A stretch of DNA of 64,000 bases from Casuarius casuarius (taxonomy: Eukaryota; Chordata; Aves; Casuariiformes; Casuariidae), in assembly GCA_003342895.1 (NCBI GenBank), contig PTFA01000081.1:3114181-3178180 (forward strand), given 5' to 3'. Position 1 is the stretch's first letter. Every line of letters begins with the position of its first letter. This document shows positions 1 to 15,215 of the stretch, piece by piece. The translations under genes and the position numbers were made by a program. The notes below the pieces were generated by a model, which was given only the letters and a program-made list of their open reading frames with translations, searched no databases and was not told where the DNA came from.

Positions 1-3000
1 ATCTCCATCTCAGAGATTATAACAAAATGTGAAACAGTAAGAAAACTGAATGTCCTTTCACAGGAAGTAGAAATAGATACTGTAGGAAAAGACACACTCC
101 AAACTTGCAAATCCTCTCTTTTATGCAATCCTTAGGCACAATCTTCCAGGGGACCACTTTGATCTCTCTCTTGGCAAGCACATCTCTCAGTATTTTTCAC
201 TGCTGCAGATCTTTTTAACCAGCGGTTGGTTGCGTATTCAGCTGGTCACTCTAGAAAACAGCATTCAAAACACGCAAGAGTAAGGAAGGCAGCAACCAAG
301 TAAGTTACAAGTAAGCACTTAGACATTCTTTTCTGTATTTCTCCGTAATTACTCACAGCCAGGGAACGTAATAGAGATCTGCTTCTTTAGTGTCTCACCT
401 CTACGAGATCAATGCAGTGCAAACGCAGCCACCACAGCACTTCATAGCAAGTTTAACTGCTTCTTACAGGACTCCCCTAGAAGCACAGCTTTCTCCCAGG
501 CATTAAGCAGCTAGCTAAATAGTTGCTATTAATGTATATTTGTGTCTTTTTGCCAAAATCATTCCTAATGCATACAAAGAACCTACAATGGACTGATTCA
601 AGAGAAGATATAAATGAAACTCCAGATTAAAAAGCTCAGTTAAATCAAGTTAGCAATTTTATCTCCAGGGATAACAATTTGGCCTGCAGTGATGAACTAA
701 GTAATACAGTTCAACACATTAAAAAGAGATCTGTATTCAGGGTGAATGGACTGTTAGCACAGGAAAAAAAAAGACAGGAGACAAAAGAAATGCTGAAGAA
801 GCTCTGCTTCCTGCCCAGAGCACACTTTCTCTCTTCCTTCATCTTCCAAAACTATCATGATCTCACATCCATCACCACCTCTTGCATGTGTTTCCTGAGA
901 AAGAGACAAAATAGGTCTAAAAATCTGTCATAATGGATGTCATCAAAATAAATAAAAACTCTTCTGGGTGCAGCACATTTTACATGCATAAAACATCTAC
1001 AGAAATCAGTGTCACGAAGAAGGGGGCTCCTCCTTTGCTAGCCAGCCACCGCAATGGTAACGGCCATCTTCATCATTTCCTACCGCAGGCTTCACTTCCC
1101 CAGAGCGCATTTAATAGAGTCTGGACATTTCTCCTCCGACCAACAGACAAGCCACCTTTTCTCCCCCTGCAGTGGCAGTTTCAGCCAAGCAGTTTTTCAT
1201 GAGACAGTGAAAAGTTCTCCACTGTGAGCACGGAAAGCTTCACTTAAAGTACTTCTACTTTTTGTAAGTAGCTGCATTTTCATTGATTTTCAGTGCATGT
1301 ATTTTATGAAACCATTTAAAAATCTCAGAATTTAGGTTAGAGTAAGTGCATAAAATATAGGTTAGGCTATCGTGGGCTTTCTAGGGAATACCCCACTAAA
1401 GCAATTTCTTGATAGGTAGGGCAACTTTCTTCCGTAAAAGCAACAATTGCTGTGCACAGATTTTCAGTGGTCTCTGGAGGTTTAAAGTCACAGAAGGACC
1501 CAATTTCATTCAAAACTACCTGCTTGCTTCCTCTGAATTTTATATCACTATCAGTTCAGATGGAACATAGAATTGGGCAAAAGAGATGATGCTACCATTA
1601 GCAGAAAGCTTTGGTTGAATTTTTTATGTCTTACAAACATCATTTAATACTGTTGGGTTTGCTACAGAATATTTGTTTTGAGTGTGCAAAAGGGAGGATG
1701 CTTTTTTCAGATTAAAAACTGTACTTCAAAGTAAGGAAAAAATATATTGTTACTAAATGGACAAAGCCTGGGGGAAAAAAAGAGGCAAGAAACATAATTT
1801 TATCACTTCTATTACCTCAAAGTCAGCAGTGAAAGCTTCAGTGCATCTTACCTATCTCAGGCATGCATATGAATAGTTTTAAAGTAGTCATATAATATTC
1901 TGCCAATGTTTTTCCTCCTACTTCTGCTCTGGTCAAGTTACAATTTGTGCCCCCAAATTAATTCACCTCCACAGACATTTGTACCTGCTGCGATGTATTT
2001 GTTAGCCAAGCAGCATTCCAGTTTAAACATGCTGCAATATCAGCCGAACTCGTCCTGCACGCAATTAAAAGCTTTCCAGTTGTATATACTAACTAGATGG
2101 TCAAAAAGAATTTCCAAAATCCTTCATTCCAATTCTTCATATAACTTCTTTTGCAATGAAAGCCCTGCAACCAAAAGGACTCCAAACTCATCCTTGTGTT
2201 GCCTTCACAGGACATGCTGCCCATCACACATCTGAGGAACACTATACGCTATGCGGATGACAAGACCCTCTCCAGTGCCTTATCTTTCTCAAGAACTATT
2301 TCAACTCATATGTATGACCTCCAGTTTAACCGATGACTATTCAGTGACTCAGTTACACAAAAACAGCCAGTCTCATTTCCTTCATACTCCTCCTCAAAGA
2401 AATAAATCAGTATCTTGACTGATTGAAATACTTAACTGCCAGTCATTCCGCTTTGTCCCCTCACTCCCTCACACCAGCCTGCATGAACCCAGAGACGCCG
2501 AGCTGTGATTAAACTGTAACATGCAGCACCAACAGCAAGAACTAAGTGAGCAGTTTTGAACAACACAGTTCTTCATAATTCAGTAAAATATATGATTTGA
2601 TTTTGTGTACATTTTTGAAAGCCCGTCAAAGTAGCAGGGCTTTTCTTTACTAATGCAGTAACATTAGTGCTTAATGGGGGAAAGCACAGGAGAGCAATAT
2701 ATGGTCTACAAATAAGAGTAAAATGTGCATTCTTAATAATATGAGTTTATCTTCCTTATGAGTTACCTAGGCAGTGCTTTTATTATACAAGATCCATTGT
2801 TTCTCCATCTGCGAATTACTTCCTGAATCTATTAACCAGAATGGGAGAAATGTATTTTTCAGTCTTATTCCCTGGAAAAAAAACAGAATAAATCAGTCTA
2901 AGCAGGCGAGCCTCAGTCGGCAACAAGAGCAAGGTATTTCAAGTATGCAGTCACTGGCTCCCTATATAACTGAAGGATTTTTTGAGGGTGGGGGCACAGA

Positions 3001-6000
3001 GATGAAAGGATTTAAGTGTAAATTATACAACGATAGTACAATTCTAGAGTATTACCATGCGTACAAGGGATTATTAAAGATCAGGTAGGATTTTTCTAGC
3101 CTTACTTCAGACACCTCCAGGGAAACATACTCTGCAATGCTATGTAAGAGATAAAGAACAACTTAAAGTATATTAAAAGACTCACAGACATAATTCCACG
3201 AGCTACAAGCTTTCTTTGTAACTCAGATACCTCGAAGTGCACAACACTTCCATCACAGTCCTCGCATGTCATCCTTCAAAAAAATATTAAGTTTCCACTC
3301 ATCTACCTTGGTATTTGCATGCCCTGAATTCTCTAGCGGGGCCAAAGAACAGCAGTATTATTCTTCCTTCCCCTAACCTCCGCCACCACCTCCCAATCTC
3401 ATTTTCCTGAGCAAAATACTTCATACTTGTATAGCTATTGAAAAAATCCCACAATTTCCCTGAATACGAAAGATAGGGGTGGAAGTACTTTAATATATTA
3501 TTCACTCCTGAAAACAGTCAATACTAGTATTACATGGCAGAAGATAAACCTCTCACGTTCTCATTAAAGACACACCAATTGCTATAAAGACTCTACGAGT
3601 CACATTTCAGTCGGCACAGGGTAGTTAGCTAGCATTAAAACTGCAAAACAACCACAAAAAGCAAGGCAGCCAAATCTGCCCGAGCGCTACAACGGCTCGC
3701 ACAGTATTCCACCTTTCTCAGAACCCCTCAATCACTCACGACCTGTAAGAGTTCACCTATCAAGCTGGATTAATTTTTAAAGTTCCTCATATTTCAAATC
3801 CTTCCCTCATCACAGGCCCAAAGACAAGCGCAGCTTCAATTCTGCCTTCCCCCAGCATGACTCCAGCAAGGCCGGGATTAAATCCTGCACGCTCAGGTTC
3901 TGTTCCAGAGCTCTGCAAAGCCAGCGGGACTCTCGGTATCAGCGGCCTTTGCGTCCTCCCGCGCAGAACTCATCAGCTGAGATACAGCTCTCCAAATCAT
4001 CAATCTGCCACTCGCGCTGACAGAGGAAGGCAGGTTTTCCTTCGCTTCTCCAACTGAAACCATCAGGCACAGCATATATTAATGAGTGCCCAATCTGGAT
4101 CTCTACATAAAATAATACTCTTTTCCAATTACCTCTTAAATCTTTGATCTCAAGGTCAGACCTTTCATTGAAAAGTTTCAGCGCAATTTATTTATGATGC
4201 CGCTATGAACAGTAACATTACTAAATAATTCACATTAAATAAGTCACATATTTAAATTATCTCCAATCAAAGCTGGGGCAGGAAGCACTACCTATTATTA
4301 AGGTTGCCTGACAATTCCCACTTTGAGTCAATTGCTTGCAACTTTGCCAAAATTCAAATGTTCAGGCTACAATTTTACACGTCAAGCGTATCTGCTTCAG
4401 GGTGATTTTCAGCGGATGAGGAAAGGGGAATGAGTTGAATCACTTCCAGGATTAGACTATAGGAAAACAGTGTTTTGACCACATCAAATAACCCTTACGA
4501 ACTTGTATCTGAAAAGCTCTGTGTTTTTAAACTGGGAGCAAGATTTGGTCTTCATGAATTTGTTTTTCCTGGTAAACAAAAAAAACCTGCTACCCAAATT
4601 ACTACAGACTTTACACTTGCCCTGTGACTTCTCCTTTGTACTATAGTTCTTCTACACTCTCAGCACTGTCGGTTTCTACAGCCTTCAGAAGGATCTAAGC
4701 TGCACACGCACATTCCTACAAACGTTGTACCAAAAAATGGACTATCCCTGTAATTACTGCTCTGAACTGAAGTGACACAAAACAGTGGAATTAACACTGG
4801 GAAGTCTCTTTGCTCTGGGCACCTGAGAGGCTGCTTAATGTGAATGCAGAAGGTACAAGAATCAGACCAGAGAAGGGAGGACTAGACTTTGACATGAACT
4901 CTTGTATCACAAGAAGTGGAAGAGAAGAATTCCTGACTGCTATTTAGCAGCGGAAGATTCAAAGGTCTAGTGGCAGAAGTGGCTTTGGGCAGGGCTAGGA
5001 CCACAGTGGATGAAGGCAGCCACATAAAGAGGAGTGCTACAGCCAGAGAAGGAGCCAGGCGGAAAGGAGACTTACTCATCTTAGTCAGGAAACCAGGATT
5101 AAGAACAAGCGTCTCTTGTCTCTATGGAGGGCCATACAGAAGATGGCAATAAGCTGCTGTCTCAGCTACCCTATTAAACCAAGTGGCACAAGTCTGTCTA
5201 TAGGAAGAACAAAAAAAAAAATCCAGTCTTGACAATGATTCATGGGGATTTCAATGTAATGTGATTTGACGTTACAACTCCTGTTTTGTTCTGGGGAGAA
5301 AGGGTATTTCATTTACTATGTTAAAAGAAAGATCACATTACCATTACTGCTGTACCCCTTCCTGAATATTGTAAACAGAATTATTTCAAAGACTCTTTGA
5401 TTAGACAAATTTTCCAAGAAGGCAGAAATTATGGCATATGATTCCTAGTATTTTAACTTCCCTTCACTGTAACCTATTTAACTAGCTTTACACATCATCA
5501 GTTTAAGCATTATTGCCAATACATAACATTTAAGCACTGTCACAGGAGAAAAAAATTCAAGTGTCTAATTAGATATCTATGATGGCCATTTCAGAAAGTA
5601 AAACTAAATTTTCCCCCTACATCCAATACACACAAACCACTGAAGTCACAAGTAAAGACAGAGCTCACAGACCCACCCACAGGCTTCTGTGCAGAGCAAA
5701 AAATTTAAGGAAATATTGAATCCCCACAGTACAGAATCCATTTATAGGATCCACAGCTGCATGACAACTTTGTACAGCATAAAAAGCACAAGGAAGTCCC
5801 GTTTTCTACAGCATAAAACCAAGGGCAAATAACATTTCTGATGTTAAGCACAGTATCATTCCTATGAACAACCAAATCAACAACGGGATTATATGAAGCT
5901 TATCTGACAGCAGGAAAAGCATCTCTGACTAACACAGAGCTATTTTCTACCCAAACCTTTGTATTTAAAGGTGACAATAATCTTCAAAACCTCAACAGGT

Positions 6001-9000
6001 GCTAGAAAACCATGCCAGAACAAAAAGCAGCAAGTGGAAAAGTTTCCACAAAATATGGAGACTGAAGTCTGCATTACAACATGCTGTCTGACTTACAACC
6101 AGGGCACAGATTCACAAGGAACTCGTCTGCAAAGCTTTGTGAACATAAGTGAACTCCACTTCAAAATAATCAAGACGCATTTCTGTCACACGTTAGTAAT
6201 TTTTTCTACAGGTTGTATCAATGTCTCAAAAGAATTATTCATCACTTAGAAATATCATGGGAAATGATTCCAAATTATTTCAGGTTTTTGAGCACTAGAA
6301 ATGTGAAAGCCTGTGCTCCACCAAAAGAAAGGGCTGTTCAAAAAAAAAATATATTGTTCTATACATACACACACTCCTGACAGGGAGAATTAGGCAAGCA
6401 GACACCACCTTTGAAAATATCAACAATTAGAAGGTATCTCACTTCAGTTCATTAACAGACCACTGAACTGGCTCACAAGTTATCAGTTAAATACAATTTT
6501 TCAGTCAGTAGAAGGGGAGGCTTGGGTAATAAGCAAGTCTCATAGCCACATTCAAAAAAAGCAAGAATAGTAATATGCTTTAATAGATACCATCTTTTCT
6601 GTATTGTGACTATTTCCTAGTCTTTCTAGGATTGGGTTCACTGTAGCATAGACCCCTAATATGTAAGAGGCTAAAACAAAGAAATCTAATAGGTTTCTTT
6701 TCCTTTTAAAAGGTAATCTTTGAGGGGTGAGATGTGGTAGAGGAGGGAAATTTTTTTTTCTGGGAAGCAAAACAAGGCTTTTAGTGTGGTATATTGTTAT
6801 GAAACCATAAAATAGAGATTCCTACTGGTATGTATAAACTATAATTAAAATCTTCATAAAGCTTTGCCAAAAATAATTAAAAAAACATCACACAAACCTT
6901 TAAAAAAAAGGAAGAGAGAACAAAAAACCTTGATTCACTCAGGCAGAACAGTTGCACACCACAGCCAAAGTCCTGCATTCACAAGCATTCAGCTCTTCTG
7001 TGCCTACTTCAGTGCTCCACAGGTGAGCTAGACCTTCTCTCTGCTGCGTCTCACCCTTCGGGCCACTTTCAGAGTCCTCGCGTGGTTGTTTACACCTTCT
7101 TTGCTTCCCAGTAGTTGCCGTAACTCCTCTAGCTCTGAGCGCCTTTCAGAGCATTGCAAACCTCCTAAATTGCCAAGCTGCAATTAAGAAGTTTGCCTCC
7201 CATGTTACTACAACTGAGAAGCATTAAGAATCATTACCAGTTATTCATTCTCACCACATTACAATTAGCTCTTTTTATTTACAGAAAATTATTTAAAAAG
7301 CACTTCCTGAACTGATATTAGCCCAGGCTGCCAGGCATTCCAGTCTCCCACGTCTACTTTTCAAGCTTTTATTACAACAATAAAAAAATATGCAACAGAT
7401 TAATTTTCATAAAGAAATTCATTCTTTACTTGCATCATCCCTGAAAGTCGTTCTCCTATAAATAAGCCATTTGTTCTCAACACATGAATAACAGCAGAGA
7501 AAAATATGCTGCTCTCTGTATTCTTCTGGAACCTATAAAGCTCGTCTTCTGATAAAAGCCACTATTAATAGAGTCCCATCATCATCAGGCACTGGAAATG
7601 TTCCTTCAGACATCACCACTCACACTTTTGGAGCAGGTGGATCACATTTGCTCCACTTTTTGCACTTTGCCACACTTGCAAGCTACAGCACATCCAAACA
7701 CACAAGCATTCTAGTTAGCCATACGTCCTAATCTACTCAGCATAGTCCATCTTCTTAAAGCAAGCAACTGCAGGAATAATCAGGACTCCAATGAAGACTT
7801 CAGCAGAGCCTCCACGACAGCCTGTGTATTAATCTTGCCACCACTTGCAGGGAGACTAAAACTGCTGAAGATGAAGTCTAACAGGAATGCTTCAGCCTGT
7901 TTTGCGACCAAACCCGGTATCACAAACTTCTCTAACACTAGACTGAAGTTCCGAGCACCCACTTAACATGAAAACTAGAGAGCTATTACAAACTACTTCT
8001 GTTCTTGTAAGTTATACCGTAGATTGAAGTTGCTCTTTTTCCCTAATAGCTGGACCATTCCTGTCTGAAAGGGGAAAGAATCCGCAGAGGTGCTTAAGGG
8101 TGGGGGGAATTTATTTTTCAAAATCCCTTGAATATGAGGATTCAAAAACAACAATAACCCTCCACAGATCTTCTGAATGTTTTTCAGAGAAGAAAACATA
8201 CATACCGTACACCTATACCTACATATATACCAGCACAATTCCTGCTGGTTTCTCGATGCCTGTTTCTCTTAACCCATCAAATCCTAGACAGTCTTGCAAA
8301 GCAGTGCAGTCAGTCTCTCATGAAAATATCCGCCCACATTTGAAAATGAAATACGTTCTCTATCATTCAACATAATAGTACTTTTCTAAAAATCATTGTG
8401 ACACAGCCAGAGATAATACAGCAGTGCAAAAAGAAAAAAAGTTATCTGAAGTAGTCCACTACAGACACCAAAATTATCCTATTTGCTCTACTCATTGTCT
8501 ACCTGCAAGTTGTGTATATACCTCCAGACAAAAAGAAAATCAACATTATACTCATCATGACAACCTTTTCTTCTTGTATTATTGCAGCTACCTAACAAGT
8601 GACTGTACCTTGTTTGTTGTGACATATAGCTGTACTATTTCCTCTCTCTGCCAAAAAGTCCTATCTAAAAAAAAAAAAATACTGATTAATAGAATCAGCC
8701 ACCCAGAATGTTTATGGACCATTTCCAATCTCTTCTTTGAATCAAAGATGATCTCAGCATAAAAGAACAGCAGTAGCTCTCTACACACCCTTGAGCAATA
8801 ATTCAAAGTTTGATACACAGGATCNGCTCTCCTTGATCCGTGCTCTCTGGGAAAAGCAAGGGGACTAGAACTTGAACTTCTCAGTTCCAAGACAGAGTAG
8901 GATTCACCTCACCTGAGTTTGAGCTGTAAGACCTCGGCATCTAGCTAAAGCTAATGAACTAGGCTTCTCCTACCACAAATGGTGAATGACAGAACCATCC

Positions 9001-12000
9001 CAGAGGGTCCTCTTTCTGTTCACCTTATCCAAGAGCCCAACTGAACACATTACATAAAAACGAAACATGAAACAGAATGAAACCATGGTCAACAAGGACA
9101 ACCACATATAAGTTGTTTGCTGGAGGAACAGTCCTGCCGCAAAAAAAGAGCTGCACAGAGAGCTCTCCTTTATGAAAATCACTTGCTATTCTCTGGCAAT
9201 CCCAGTTTTTGGGTTAGAAAAGTCTCGGGAACTGTTTTAAAGCTGAGGCAGCATTATTTTTCTAGTGTTTCGCAGCATAAAGAGGATTTCATGTCCTCTC
9301 CAGGATCATCCTGTGCTAAAATCCAGAAACTGAAGCCTGGCCCTGTGGGATTCACTCAATAACAATTCTCACTTTTCTCTGAGGATCTGTATGCGCTGAA
9401 ATCAATTAGCATTTGCTACAAACGTAACATAGCAACAGCGGACAAGCCCCCATTTGATGCAAATCACTGTAGTTCTTCTGATTTAAAAGAACTTTACCAA
9501 ATTTCATCAGCTATAACTCTCACACGGTGCTTCTGAATAGCTCTCTACAACTAGGGAGGTAAGATCATAAGATTTGAGTGCCAGGAACAGTAAGTGGTCA
9601 ATTCAATTTGTTATCCTTTTTAGGACTATTCACCACTTTATTTCTCTTGTTTTCAGAGGGAAGAAAAATGGGTCTCAATATATGAAAACTGTCACCCAGA
9701 AATGGTGGGTGGAAAGCTGTCCTGAAGCCATAATCTTTGAGATTTGATTACTACAGCAGCAACAAAAACCCACTCATAAAATAATCTTTATTAAGTTCCC
9801 TAACATTTTTTATTGTTTTTAAACTTGTGCAAAAGGGCAGCATGCTGTGTGAAGTAGCACTTCCTGTTGATTTGTTTTGTATTAATTACAGCATAATTAA
9901 AAAAGGGGAGTCTTTATTCCAGTCAACTACCAGGTGTTCTAGCACAATAAACAGGAGACTTCACATCTCTGAATGCCACTGCCAGCGTCATTGGGGAACG
10001 CTGACCACATTTAAATACGGGTACACATTTAGGGAGGAAAATCCTATCGTTATGATCAAAAAGGGAAGGGGTGGGGGGAACCCATACACACAACTCCCAC
10101 TGGGAAGACACACGATTTTAGTGGTATAGCTGCTATTGCTAGGACATAAACACCTACCAGGTCTTGGCATTACAAGATTTAAGTTTGCTAATATACCTCA
10201 AAGCTTGAAGAAAACTGATATAAAAGCCAGCAGTGAAGAAAATAGCTTAACAGCATTTTATTACATAAAGGAATGGGAAAATTGAAATATTAATAAAATA
10301 TTCGCTGCATTGACTGCTGATGAACTAAATAGCAGTACAATTTCATGAATATCAGTTGGACTGCATTAAAGTTTAGAAGTCCCCCCCACACACCCCCCAT
10401 AATTACCTTTATGCTTGGCTTAATCGCACAGCTCAATTGGAAACTCCAGCCCCGAATCCCGTATTGCAGCAATGCCCTGAAGTGCAAGCTATCAGCACAC
10501 CAGCAGCCCATCACAGTTCACTTCAAGAGCTAACAAAGATCAAGGAAGCAAGTAGTCTCCCACATCACCATAGCCACAAGCAGAATACACTATGGTAAAA
10601 ATTACTTGATTGGTAAAGGTTATACAAGAAAGTCCAAAAAAAAAAAGATAAAACCGAAATTCTTAACTTTAACTACCTGTTTAAAAATATCCATCATTCT
10701 AAACGCAGAGCCAGTTTTCCTTCTTCCTGTCAATACTGACAGGTCACTGTGAGAATTAAAGGAAAGGTATAAACTCAATAAGGGGAGAATTCAAGCGACC
10801 TACTACATGTTAACCTGGCAAAAAGCACATGCCAGCTGAACTGTTATGGCCTGGTTCCAGGCAGAGACCAACGGATCCTGGAAACGCTGTCAGATTACTA
10901 ACACGCTGTCTGCCTCTGCCCGAGCACCGAACCCTGCCGCGCTGCAGCTCTTCACTCTGCCTTCATCTCAGGAACTACTTGAGGCACCTGAATACTCCCA
11001 CTCAAGTCTGAGCTCTCAGTTTAAGCTGAAGTGCTCTATTTCCTTGCTGCTTTCACACAGTTCATTACTGATTGCATCTCAGGTAACCATGAACAGATAC
11101 TTTTTTTGTACAGTGTACAGAGACCACTCACTTTTTTTTCCTCAGTCACTCACTGCAAGTACTGAAAAAATATTTATAATTCTGCAGGTTGAGAAATGCC
11201 CAGTGTGATTCCTGATACTCCTTAAGTAACCAATCTTTCAATAGGTTTGAAGACAGTTATGTAAAGAAAAATAAGAAATGTCTATTGTATCAATTGGATT
11301 CCCAGGAATTCAAATTCTTCCTTCAATTTCAAATGGGTGTATTGAAAATCTCTGCATCACCAAATTCTAAATGTGAAACTACAAATTTCAATAATCTCAT
11401 TTATACATTTCAATTCATTGATAATAATTATTTTCAACAGGTGCAACTAAGGCAACTGTTTGTTCAGGAAGCTACTTCACTTCATGTTGCACACTAGACA
11501 GTCAACTTTCAACCTACGGTAGTTGGCCTTAGAGTATATATCCTTACCAAGCATGATAAAAAATAAGTTATTTGAAGATTAGAGTATAACAACACTGCAG
11601 AACCCACTGTAACTTGGAAAAACATTGTGCTTACTGGAAACTGCCAATTCTATATAATTTAGTACTGTTTGTAAGTTACATCAGCATGCATTTTTATTAT
11701 TATTATGCTTTGTAACCAATCGTCTTCAGATTTTCTTCCTAGCTAAGTAGGCTGTGAATCAGAGACAGCCAGGAAAGAAAAACTGTAGCAATGTGACACT
11801 GTAGGAATTATTATTAAGACATCAGCTGAACAGCTGCTTTTGGTTTCAACTTTCATTTACAAAGGTAAGCCCATCTTACATGCTAAGAACACAATCTGGT
11901 TCATTATTCTATTTGGTGTCCTGTGTCAGCCACACATGGTCCGCTGAAAGCATAACCTGACACAATTTGTTCCACAGCTGGAAAAGAAGTAAGGCCCCTC

Positions 12001-15000
12001 TCGTTTTACATAGACTTAAAACAAGAGGAGTCACCTGGGGACTGCCAAAACTACTAACTTGCTAATCACTCACCCATTCTAAAGGAGCACTTATGCTCAG
12101 CTGTTCCAAAATGAAAGTGAACAGGAAAAATAACTAGAAAGACAGGTTTTTAACCCTGCATTTAAGAAGAGAAGAGAGACACTTAGCAGAAAAGCAACTC
12201 TTGTCAAAAGGGATTTAGGCAAAACCTCCCTGAATGACACTGAATAAGCCTCCGAGTCACTGCAGCTGTGATACCATTCACTCTAAAAGCAAAGAACTGG
12301 TTTCAGCTAACTGTTGCTATGATCTTTTTTCTGCAGATCCTCAACTTTCCTAAGCTTTCTGAGAATAAAAGTGCACAGGTTTAAAAAGTTCTTTTCCAAA
12401 GTGTGAATATAGGTAGACAGACTGATAAGCTTCAGAGGCTGTCTTGGGACCTAACACAGATAGACTGATGGGTCCTATTATCTAGAGAATAATGCCAGAA
12501 AAGGGATTTGCACACCAGGACTTGCTTTAACAGGCCAGAACTACAGTGCCTGGATGCTAATCAGCTCCCAATTAACGTCAAAGCATGCTGGCCCCAAGAA
12601 AAGATCCAGTACCACTTATCAGTAGCAACTCTGCAAAGAGGAAATGTAATAATCACCCAAAGCAAAGCTCACCGCTGTATCCCCACCATGCTGATGGCAA
12701 GGACAAATACACTTTTCATTACAAAAACCATTTTGGGGAGAGTCCATCTCCATCTTTAATAATAACAGGTGGACTTAGTATTTGGGGACTCTTGATTACC
12801 CTCAGTACTAAACAATGATATACTCACATTCAGGTGTGAATAATTCTAACAGCCTTAGTATTGCTTCTCAATTGCCTGTTTTTTCACAAGTGTCCTCTAA
12901 ATGTAATTTGCCAGTAACTACTCACAGAGGAAAAGCAGACCCTAAAACCACAGGGACATTTGCTAGCAACATCTGTATCTGAAGTTTTTGCAAGACAGCA
13001 ATATGCCTGCTAAAAGAAAATAAAATGGCAAGCACACATGCATGATAGGATTATTTGATTCAATACAATATAAATTAGGTCAGATTCCTCTTTGGAGAAT
13101 TCCATGTCAAGAACTAGGTGGTCCACTAAATTTCTATTCATTTGCCTTTGGGCTTGGGGAATTACAAAGACTCTCAAGAAACTATGTTCCTCTACCCACA
13201 AGAGTAACCACTATTTGCTGGAAAAAAAAAAAATCTCTCAAGTGCAGCTGCTTGACAGTATCTGGAGACTGGAGAAAACTTCATATAATGAAAAAAGCAG
13301 CTAATAAATCTGTGTGTATATACACAAATACACAAAATTCAGTACAGAACAAACCAGTAACAGTGCTTTTGTGTACCTCGGTATCACACTGCCCTATTTT
13401 TTTTTTCCTACATCTTAGACATTGCTTGAAGGAAAGCAACTGGATCCTCATTAAACAAGCAGCAATGGAATGACAGGAAAAGCACTATCCATAGAAAGGG
13501 CAAAGGATTAGAGGCTGAAAACTCTGCCCCACATCTGCTCCATGACACTGGTGTTTAGGAACACTGTACAGGTAAAAGCCTGTCCACAGAGTTGCTATCA
13601 TTTCTGATTTTGTGAGCCACCTAACTAAATCTGCATGCCTCCAAGGGCCATGAGACCAGGCCAGCTACAAACAGATAAGAGGACTAGTTCACAGCAAGAC
13701 ATGACAAGCAGCCTCTCAGAGGTCCTCTTGCTCCACTGCAGATGTATTTGGTTAGGATACGCAGCTGGGTCTGAAGAGCTAGGTCCCTGATAACTGCTTC
13801 CCTGCAGCTGGCAATGCAAAACCCTACAACCTCTCCACCTGCACAACTGCCATCCCAGGGCCTGAGCTTCTCTCAAGCTCCTCAAAAAGCCACATACAGA
13901 TTAAGTGACAAAAGCTGACAGGTCTCTCTCCGATGTGGTTCTCCAAAACAGCGCACGTTTTGAAACATATCCATCACCGGAAATAGGTTGCACAGACCCC
14001 ACTGTACCCCGCACGGCTCACGCCAGCAGATTCTAATGGAGGACTTGCATGCAACAACCACTGCAAATAAAGAGACAATAAAGAGTTTTCATGGTAACTG
14101 TTCTTACACAAGATCTTACAGTGTTTTTTGATTAAACAATTAAGTGCTCTTTCCAAACAGAAGAAAGTGAAGTTTTCATACTGCACAGTTAAAAACATAT
14201 GAACATTGCTTATACCTCATAACATTTGGAAATATGTTTGATGGCTGTGTAGGATTACATACAGATGACATTGCACATGGTAACATGGCAGCTTTTCTCT
14301 AACTCTCAATACTGGGTTTACTTACTTCTACTAAGATAGGACAACTCTGCTGCTTTTAAGCAGAAATAGAAAATTGATTTATAGATGAAATTCTTAAACC
14401 AGGGCCATGAAATGTAATTTTGCTGCAGCTAAACTGGGCAAAATCCAGTGTTATGGGCAAAGTACAGAGTTAAAGGTTCTCTATGTGTCAACTTGAAGTA
14501 TGAAATTGAAAATTTTTAATTAATTACTCTAAATATGCTCTTCATTCTACTCTACCTGAATAGTCGTAATAAAACACAGCTACTGATGAAGTCAAGCACT
14601 CCCTTACAAAGGCCAGCAAATTTGCAGAACAGCACTTGAGGTTTAGATTTGTAAAATCCTAATGAGTGTCTACTCTAATAGCCATGTAATTACATGGAAT
14701 ACATTTTCAAATAGTAGCATATATATACACACACACACCCATCACAATGAAAATTCAGACCAGTTTTTGTGCCAGTTGAAGAGACTTAAGTGACAACCTG
14801 GAAGAACCGAGAGGTGTTCAACCCCTAGAAATGAATAATTGCAGTAAGGACTTTGAACTCCTTCCCGCATTACAATATGATTCAATCTTGCACTGAAAAT
14901 ACATCAACATACTCAATTCCATCATTTTGGTCCCAGATACCAAAATTGTTTTCATTTTTTAATCCAGTGATTGCTTTCTTGGAAGTGCCCGCCTGTCCCT

Positions 15001-15119
15001 GTGTGCTGTACAAGTGCCTGCAGGTGCCCGACACAGTTCAGAAACGCTCTCCTGGAGCTAAACACATAAAGGTGCTGCTGCTACACTAAGTATTGCAAGA
15101 ATTTACATTCCCTTTTGGG
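1..15119. other. Non-coding AT-rich DNA, probably distal part of a large first intron
   Basis: No exon, RNA gene or recognisable repeat could be supported here. The stretch is AT-rich with short A and T runs and scattered CpG. Open frames are at most about 145 codons, usually begin at non-ATG codons and have no family resemblance. If the minus-strand exon at the 18-kb CpG island is real, this is downstream intron of that gene; otherwise it is intergenic. A single ambiguous base lies at 8825. Placing it in an intron is inference from the donor at 18246, not something visible in this stretch. Confidence 0.5.
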
Positions 15120-15215
15120 AGCCATCTCCTACCTCTCTATGCCTCATTTTCCCATCTATAAAAGCAAGATAATACAGAACCTATTTTATCTCATATATTC
15201 GATGTGCACATAAAT
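15120..15215 (+). repeat. MIR-type SINE fragment (core and 3' part)
   Basis: The segment contains acctctctatgcctcatttt followed by cccatctataaaagcaagat and then aatacagaacctattttatc. This follows the MIR core-to-3' order: CTCTGTGCCTCAGTTTCC, CATCTGTAAAATGGGGATAATA, then a CTACCTCAT-like stretch. The tRNA-derived 5' part is not seen, so this is a 5'-truncated old copy. MIR elements are inactive tRNA-derived SINEs that spread early in amniote history. Exact ends are uncertain by tens of bases. Confidence 0.6.

Noticed and set aside
2241..2300. A YADD-like tetrapeptide frame (TIRYADDKTLS) resembling a LINE reverse transcriptase active site
   Set aside because: The neighbouring sequence shows no other reverse transcriptase or LINE landmark, and a four-residue match is expected by chance in a window of this size.
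4882..5079. 65-codon minus-strand ATG frame with a hydrophobic N-terminus like a signal peptide
   Set aside because: No family similarity and no splice partner. The ATG overlaps GTAAGT, and the frame is within the range of chance.
13042..13473. 143-codon plus-strand open frame
   Set aside because: No domain, poly-A tracts translate as Lys runs inside it, and there is no supporting splice context.
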